Shown piece by piece: positions 58,201 through 64,000 of a stretch of 64,000 nucleotides of DNA. Position 1 is the stretch's first letter, and every line of letters starts with the position of its first letter. The position numbers and the translations under genes are program-made. The notes under the pieces were generated by a model. It made no database searches. It was not told the origin of the DNA and saw nothing but the letters and a program-made list of their open reading frames with translations. The stretch lies in the NCBI GenBank assembly GCA_036936605.1, contig JAUPFV010000001.1, positions 157,389,187-157,453,186 on the forward strand. The letters are read 5' to 3'. The stretch comes from Limnanthes douglasii subsp. nivea (taxonomy: Eukaryota > Streptophyta > Magnoliopsida > Brassicales > Limnanthaceae).

Positions 58201-59041
58201 GATAGATCTAGTAGGTCCGATTCCGTTAGCAACTGGAGGAAGACAAACCATAGTGGGTGCGGTGGATTATTTCTCAAAATGGGTCGAAGCGGAGCCATTG
58301 TCAGGAACCAGAGCTAAAGATTTTGTAAAATTCATATGGTCGAACATTTGTTGTCGATACAGGGTCCCTCTATAGATAATCATGGAGAATGGCCCCCAGT
58401 TTGAGAACAATGAAATAAGGGTATTCTGTGCGAACCACAATATACAACAGTATTTCGTGGCCCCATTCCATCCTCAAACTAACGGACAGGTTGAAGTAAC
58501 AAACAGAACAATCATCAGCGAACTTAAGAGGATTTTGGAAGGAAAGACCGGAAAATGGCCGATTTTTTTACAAAAAGTATTGTGGGCATAGCGAACCACG
58601 CCTCGAACTGCGACACATGAATCATCTTACGCTCTGGTATATGGCATGGATACGGTAATTCCGACAGAGAAAATGTTCTCGTCTTTCAGAATCAACCGCT
58701 ATGAGGAAAGCGCTAATGATGAAAATCGGGCCTTAGCTCTGGATCTAACAGAGGAAAAACGAGCTAAGGCTCACTTAAGCTCCTTGCATTATCCGACCCT
58801 GATGAGAAGCAGGTACGGTTCAAAAGTTCGAAGAAGAGACTTCAAGGTTGGGGAAAAAGTCCTCCGAAAGGTATTTCTCCAAGCTAAAGACAAGCATCTT
58901 GGGAAGTTAGTACCCAATTGGGAAGGACCATACCAAGTGATAGAAAAAGTAAAGTCAGGAACTTGCCGGTTGAAGGATAAATTCGGTCGACCTCTACGTC
59001 TCCCCTGGAATATTGAGAACCTCAAGTTCTACTTTGAATGA
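55264..59041 (+). pseudogene. Tat-2 pol: protease, RT, two RNase H domains, integrase
   Basis: Protease: RTILVDSRSLENIIF near 55340-55384, with Arg where Gly of the DSG active site is usual. RT at 56095-56664: DFTDLNSACPKDPFPMP, SFMDAYAGYNQI, and VYIDAMLVKS, where the second Asp of YIDD is Ala (codon 56485-56487). Connection and first RNase H at 56665-57069. A second, archaeal-type RNase H at about 57310-57690 (RTDGGSSINGCGGG, NNEAEYEA, LISDSQLL, REDNTIADSL). Integrase at about 57800-59041: KKCDTCERF, GIDLVGPI, then ENGPQF with Glu for the second catalytic Asp (58385-58387) and GQVEVTN. It ends ENLKFYFE at 59041. Confidence 0.9.
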
Positions 59042-59199
59042 TTGTCAATTTTCACCATTTTCTTTTAATTTCATTGAAAGATAATTTTAGTCGGGCACAC
59101 ACTATTTCCTACACTGGTGGCAAGGGCAGGTTTTAATGAGGGGTCTATCTAAACCGACCCATTTAGTTAATTTTTAGAACCTTAACACAAGTTTACTTT

Positions 59200-59535
59200 T
59201 GTTATATTGTCGAACTTGTTTAAAGGTTTTTCAACATCAAAGTTGATCAACAACGAACCTATTAAAGGTTTTTTCAACATTAAAGTTTATCAACACATTC
59301 GAACTTGTTAAAGGTTTTTTCAACATTAAAGTTGATCAACAATCTCGAACCTATTAAAGATCTTTTCAACATTAAAGTTGATTAACACATTCGAACCTAC
59401 TAAAGAGTTTTTCAACATCAAAGTTGATCAACACATACGAACCTAATAATTTTTTTCAACTTCAACATTGATTAACAAAGTCGAGCTTACCACGAGGTTT
59501 TTTCAGCTGAAAGGTTGATCTACACATTTAAGCAC
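59200..59535 (+). repeat. 46-bp tandem repeat, about seven copies
   Basis: The unit CGAACCTATTAAAGGTTTTT plus TCAACATTAAAGTTGATCAA and CACATT recurs from about 59205 to 59535, with later copies more diverged. It lies between the integrase stop and the antisense ORF. Each unit contains an internal pairing between TTCAAC-like and GTTGA-like words. Confidence 0.8.
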
Positions 59536-59882
59536 AGTAAAGCCCATTAAATTTGGCGTCGAAAATTGATCACTTTCGATTACAAAAAAGGGTAGGATGT
59601 CGAACAGAGTACAAAAACATATAGGAATGAAAATATGCAACAAAAAACAACCAAGTCAAGTCTTAAATGTTAAAAAAAACAAACATATCCGAGCAGCAGA
59701 GTTCAAGCATCGGAGGAGTCGTCAGATGGTTCAGAGAATTCAAATTCAGCGTCGGTACAATTAACGCCCTCATTACAATCTTCTTCGGGGTGGTCTAACA
59801 ACATCGACCCAAGCGGATTCAGGGCCACTGTGCATGAAAATTCAGTTCATAGCCTGCCCTTGCGTCGATAACTTCTCTTTCC

Positions 59883-62701
59883 CTAACCTTTTTGCACTTG
59901 ACGGAAAAGGAGACAATTTTCTTCCTTACTTCTGTCGAGGGTCATTTGGAGCTCGTGAATTTCCTTCACCATTTTTGTTGATCGCCAGTGAAGGTAATCA
60001 TTTTGAAGCTTCTGGGCAGTCAATTCTTCGACCGCTTTGGTGCGATCTTCATTGGCTTGGGAGACATATTTTTCCCAGTCTTTCTCTTTCATGTCAAAAG
60101 ATTGATATTTAACTTTGGCGGTGTCAGCTCGTTGGTTGGCAAGATCAACTAAGTCTTTTGATTTTTTGGTTTTGGATGAAATGCTTCTTTTAGGCTCGAA
60201 AAGTTCTCTCTGAAGTTACAATACATCCTTTTCCTTTTGGGCTATGGGGGCGAGCATGTTCTACAGAGAGTTGGCCGGGACATCTGAATCTTGAAGGAAG
60301 ACAGAGTTTGAACTCTGGGAACAAATAGGAAAGAATGTAGGATCGGGATGCATTAAATATCCTTGACAAGGAGTATGGTCGTGATGGGCCAATACTGGAA
60401 GACCACTCGAGTGGTCCGACACTTTGGTTTTACTTGCATAATGCATTTCCTCTGATCCTCTTCCTCCTATACAAGCTTTGATAGGTGTAGACAACTTCAC
60501 ACCACCAAATTGTTCAAACATGGTGGGATTGATGATCTGTTCTGTGGTCAGGTCGACATGCACTTCATCTGCAACAGTTTCTCTTTGGATTTCTTGTTCA
60601 AGGTAGGGTTCCCTTCTTCAGCTTCGACGTTCTTTTTCCTCTTGTCACCACGTCCTTTTTACCCCCCTTTGACGGCGACATGAGATTTGTCCCCGCTTAC
60701 AACTGGGTTACTTAGAATAACAGTGGTTTCTGGTTCTGAGGATGGTACTTCAATAGGTTTATTTACGGCATTACCGTCGGCATTATCCTGTTCGTTCTCC
60801 GGATCAGACAACTCTTCCAATTTCACATGTTTGCTAGGAGCCCGATCCCTTTTGGGCAAAAATACTTCAAAGTTTGGGGCTTCAAGCCTCTTCACGAGGT
60901 CGGCGACATCAGGAGGAGTCCGAAGCTCCAAAGGTTATTGTTGATAAGATTGGTGTTCTTAAACCATTGACGAAATTGCGGACCCTAATTTTCCTGGAAA
61001 ATGCTCGAAGTTTAGATAAGATTGTAGAGCCTTTCTTAAAGTGGGCTTTTCTCATATCCTGAATGACTACCTTGCAAGCTTAAGAAAGAAGGTCTTTTAA
61101 AAAAAGTATATACCTCTAGGTGTCCATTTGTATGTAAGACACATCGGATTTTACTTGCTATAGGGTCGGTCGTTCTCCCAAGCACCGCTGATAAAGACAA
61201 ATCGATATTTCCACCACTTGTCAGCTTCCAGCAAGTTGTTTATTATCTTCTTTGGGTTAGCTAGGGAAGAGTAGAAGAAGGGGAACTTTAGAGATTTTGA
61301 CAACCCGGATATACCTATGTATTCCTCCATGAAGATCAGGATCCCAGCCAGTCAAGACCCCATAATGGTAGAAATCAAAGTATACCAAGCATTAAGAGTT
61401 AATTCGGTCGGGAAAATCTCAAGGATCTTGAAGTGTCTGACAATTTCGGGATCAAGGGAAAGTCGTGGACCCCAGTTGAAAAGCTCGGTGAAAAACACTA
61501 TCTCTCGAGCTTGTACAGACAAGGGAGTCTCACCAAGCTTTAGAAAGCGAACATTGATGCAATCAGGAATCCCCCATATTTTCTTTAAGCCGGCTTCCTC
61601 ATCAAGAGAATAATATAGGTACTTCCCATTAAAAATAGACATAATATGATCGTTGGGAAGGCGAATATGGTAGCCTTTCACAATGTCGACAATTTTAGGA
61701 GGTAAAGGCTCTTTTTCAGCCTCGCCAGCTGCTGGGGTATTTTAAGTTTCTGGATTTGTTGGAAGGTCTAGCTTGACACTTTTATCCCCAACTTTTGCCG
61801 ATGCAGATGCCTTGCTGAAGGGTTTGGGTAGTTTTCTCAGCATTTTTATCTTCGATCGTCGTCAACACCATAACTTTGGTTAAGGGCTTGTGAATGATTT
61901 TTTTAGCAGATTTATCCTCGACCCTTGTTAACGCAGACACCTTGGATGAAGGTTTATGAGTAGCTCTTTCAGAGGGCTTATCTTTGACCTTTGTCGAGGC
62001 AGATGCTTTGGAAGGTTGAAGAGCTGGCGGCTTCTCAGCTTCGGTATTTTGAACCTTTTTGGGCAAGGACTTATCAGCAGGTTTGAGTCCTTTGGAAGAA
62101 GAAGTTGCGAGAACTACACTCGAGCTGCTATTAACTCGGTTATGACCAGGCGCTGGGAGCTCAAACTTCTTGGAAGCAACTTCTTTGAGTTTTCTTCTCT
62201 CCTCATCTTGTTGGACCATCCACTTACGAGTGGTCGCAGTGTTATGGATAGTACGAACCCCTATAATAGTTGGGGTCAGCTGGACGTATTCGGTCGGGGG
62301 GGTAGATGAACAGCTCGAATTGTCCATAGTCAAAAAGGGGTTTTGGGATGTTCGACGGTATCACGAGGCTTTGAAGAAGCAGGGTGAGTTTTAGCGTCAG
62401 ATTTGTTGGCTGTTAAAGGAGTAGAACGAGTAGCAGTGTCGGATTTCTTTGATGAAGAAGCCCTTGGGATAGTTAAAAGACTTGACTTAAGAGATGGCGT
62501 AGATGGGCCCGGATTTCTGGGTCTTAGAAAGATCAACGGTTCCGAACTCAACGGTGATACAGGACCCTTTTGAATTAACCTGGCGGCTCGGTATTATTCT
62601 GCTTTGTCGGTGAAGCTGAAGTAGTCGATGAGACCAAAGACTGGCTTCTCGGGCGGATCTGTTTTCTTTTTGGGTTTCTTACGAGAATGAGGTTTTCTCA
62701 T
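59883..62701 (-). pseudogene. antisense ORF of Tat-2 (Grande gene-23-like)
   Basis: It starts at the ATG at 62701 (MRKPHSRKKPKKK, a basic, nuclear-signal-like start, then VFGLIDYFSF) with a TATA box 95 bp upstream. After an early stop it continues as Pro/Ser/Lys-rich segments (62551-62330, 62333-61782), a conserved block at 61681-61352 (KGYHIRLPNDHIMSIF, EIVFFTELFNWG, TELTLNAWYTL), a TPPDVADLVKRLEA/APSK block (60931-60659) and a coiled coil near 60092-59883. The same order is seen in Tat-1. No catalytic motif is visible and the role is unknown. Stops separate the pieces; introns may explain some. Confidence 0.65.
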
Positions 62702-62795
62702 AAACAAAATCAAAGTTTCTCTCTCTAGGAGGTGGGGAGTTAGACGTGTTTATCTCTCTAAAACTCAGGTAAAATGAGAGAATGAAGAAGTATAA

Positions 62796-62805
62796 CTATT
62801 TATAG
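62796..62805 (-). promoter_or_regulatory. TATA box of the Tat-2 antisense gene
   Basis: On the minus strand the sequence is CTATAAATAG, a perfect plant TATA box, 95 bp upstream of the antisense ATG at 62701. It lies outside the LTR, so the antisense gene appears to have its own promoter. Confidence 0.65.
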
Positions 62806-63335
62806 GAAAATAAGCATGGTAAAGGTTTGTTCCATGGAGAAGCACAATAAAAAAGAGCGTCGGGAATATCAAGAGTCGCTTAACCAAAATGATGGTTAAA
62901 ATATATCCCTGTTATCATAAGACACGTGTCTATCTAGGCGGTTATAGCAGACCTATGGGGCTAGAATTATGATGCACGCGTGAGGCAACTCAACAGGTGA
63001 GAACTGTGAATACAAACGATGAATTGACAAATGACACGTGGGCAGACTGACAAATGACAAGTGGGCGAATCATTGAATCGGTTCTATAAGAAAATGTAAT
63101 AGGCCTTTGAAAAAATTGAACTTGACCCAAGGCCTGTAAGAGATGGGCCAAAGAGATTGAATTCAGTCCTAGTTAGATCCGGCACACCGTATTATGACAG
63201 ACTTATAGGTCGGCATCTAGCAGACCAGTCACAAAAGGTCAATCTTCCAACCCAATAATGAAGGGTCGGAAAATAACGCGTAAGGCACAGAATCGGCGTC
63301 GAGGGGGTCGACAGAGAGGCTAACGAAAAATTCAA
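62806..63335. other. antisense promoter region and polypurine tract area
   Basis: No ORF. GAGGGGG at 63302-63308 and AGAGAGG at 63313-63319 are the only purine runs near the 3' LTR; none is directly adjacent, so a polypurine tract is uncertain. The region just right of the TATA box is where upstream elements for the antisense gene would be. Confidence 0.45.
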
Positions 63336-63663
63336 CCATAAGGGAATAAAATGACAAGATTATTAAGGGTCTCAATTGATAATGTAAAGATCTACGAGGA
63401 CCTATTATAATGATAGGAAATGTAAAAAATAGTTGTAAATATGAGAACTAATATGTAATAAGAATAAACATAGCATGTGACAGTGCATCCCATCACTGAC
63501 ACTATATAAGGAAATATCCCTTTTTGGGAAAATGGTACTTTTCTAATCGTTGGTACTTTATTTTAACTAGTTTCTCTCTCTAAAAATTTTTACTTACTTA
63601 TCTAACATCCCTTCGCCATACACGTTACCCGATAATCCACCCTAAATATTATAAGACTTATCA
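63336..63663 (+). repeat. 3' LTR of Tat-2
   Basis: It matches 52485-52811 along its length with about 40 differences by eye. The terminal TG is CC here, while the end CTTATCA is kept. The TATA box CTATATAAG is at 63502-63510. Confidence 0.9.
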
Positions 63664-64000
63664 CTATCAAGTAACCATTCTTGGATAGTTGTTGAGATTT
63701 CTCTAAGACTGTTCCATAGAGTTTGTCTCTGTTGTCTTGAGTTCTTTGCTTATATGATGGTGACCAGAAACGTTTTGTTTAAAGAGGATTGTTTCACCAT
63801 CATATGAAGGAATTGGTCATTGTTTTTTGGAGTTTTTATTTGGAAGTTACCTTTCCAAAATGAATCCACTTTTCTTTGAGATTTTTTCCATTTTATCAAT
63901 TGAGATCATTGGCTCCTTAAGAGCAATAAAATCAATATTTTCTGCTTTTATTATTGATTTAGTCTTCTTGTATTCCATTTATTACCCATATCACGGGAAT
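63664..64000 (-). mobile_element. LINE D, right part: start of the endonuclease
   Basis: Read on the minus strand, this contains IDFIALKEPMISIDKMEKI, the N-terminal endonuclease region where LQEPM is usual, then a frameshifted stretch with FLVTIIAK-like residues and STTIQEWLL. The next residues, RDFKEI, are at 52484, on the far side of Tat-2. The LINE start lies right of the window. Confidence 0.8.

Larger units (their letters stand above)
52485..63663 (+). mobile_element. Ty3/gypsy Tat-type element (Tat-2), complete structure, degenerate coding
   Basis: LTRs at 52485-52811 and 63336-63663 enclose gag, protease, RT, RNase H, a second RNase H, integrase, a tandem repeat and an antisense ORF, 11.2 kb in all. 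Integrase after RT marks Ty3/gypsy; the additional RNase H and antisense ORF mark the Tat lineage. The flanks CTAGC (52480-52484) and CTATC (63664-63668) are an imperfect 5-bp target duplication, and the surrounding LINE D endonuclease reads on across the join. By eye the LTRs differ at about 40 of 328 sites, so the insertion is old. Catalytic residues in protease, RT and integrase are altered. Confidence 0.93.

Noticed and set aside
61956..62394. Plus-strand ORFs opposite the Tat-2 antisense gene
   Set aside because: They mirror the Ser/Lys-rich antisense coding sequence; the minus strand has the conserved blocks and the TATA box.

Overview
This is nuclear DNA from a flowering plant, most likely a eudicot: AT-rich, intron-containing, and packed with plant retrotransposons around one host gene. 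I cannot assign a genus from the sequence.

Layout. 1-3504: the 3' end of a Ty3/gypsy element of Tat type (Tat-1) with a long antisense ORF and a putative 3' LTR. 3505-8440: a 5'-truncated L1-type LINE (LINE A, +). 8441-10374: AT-rich spacer with a SINE-like piece. 10375-11215: a LINE 3' end (LINE E, -). 11236-12150: a 25-bp minisatellite and a mosaic of direct and inverted repeats. 12153 to about 18960: a near full-length LINE without RNase H (LINE C, -).

20889-33206 is the one gene that looks functional: a 13-exon malectin-like LRR receptor kinase. All splice phases agree and the predicted protein is 906 aa. Its second intron is 8.55 kb and holds a Tnt1-like copia element and an older copia RT fragment, both antisense to the gene.

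34032-43172 is a Mutator-like element (MULE) of the KAONASHI kind: a spliced ULP1-type protease gene (+), a small charged ORF (+) and a mudrA-type transposase (-). Both large genes are broken by stops. Every non-coding part of this element carries a short motif, TTCGCA / TGCGAA, often as an inverted pair and often followed by CCTGATA. I counted about 56 copies and saw none in the exons. This is the most unusual signal in the window. It resembles, in layout only, the motif accumulation seen in Arabidopsis VANDAL MULEs, which carry their own anti-silencing factor.

43624-44399: a TRIM-like miniature LTR element. 45034-50440: a near-complete LINE (LINE B, -). 51612-52484 and 63664-64000 are two halves of one LINE (LINE D, -), split inside its endonuclease by an 11.2-kb Tat-type gypsy element (Tat-2, 52485-63663). 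Tat-2 has both LTRs, an imperfect 5-bp target duplication, degenerate gag-pol with an extra RNase H, and an antisense ORF with its own TATA box.

The order of events can be partly read: LINE D precedes Tat-2, and Tat-1 precedes LINE A. Both large MULE genes, all LINEs and all LTR elements now have broken reading frames, so the receptor kinase is the only convincing host gene.
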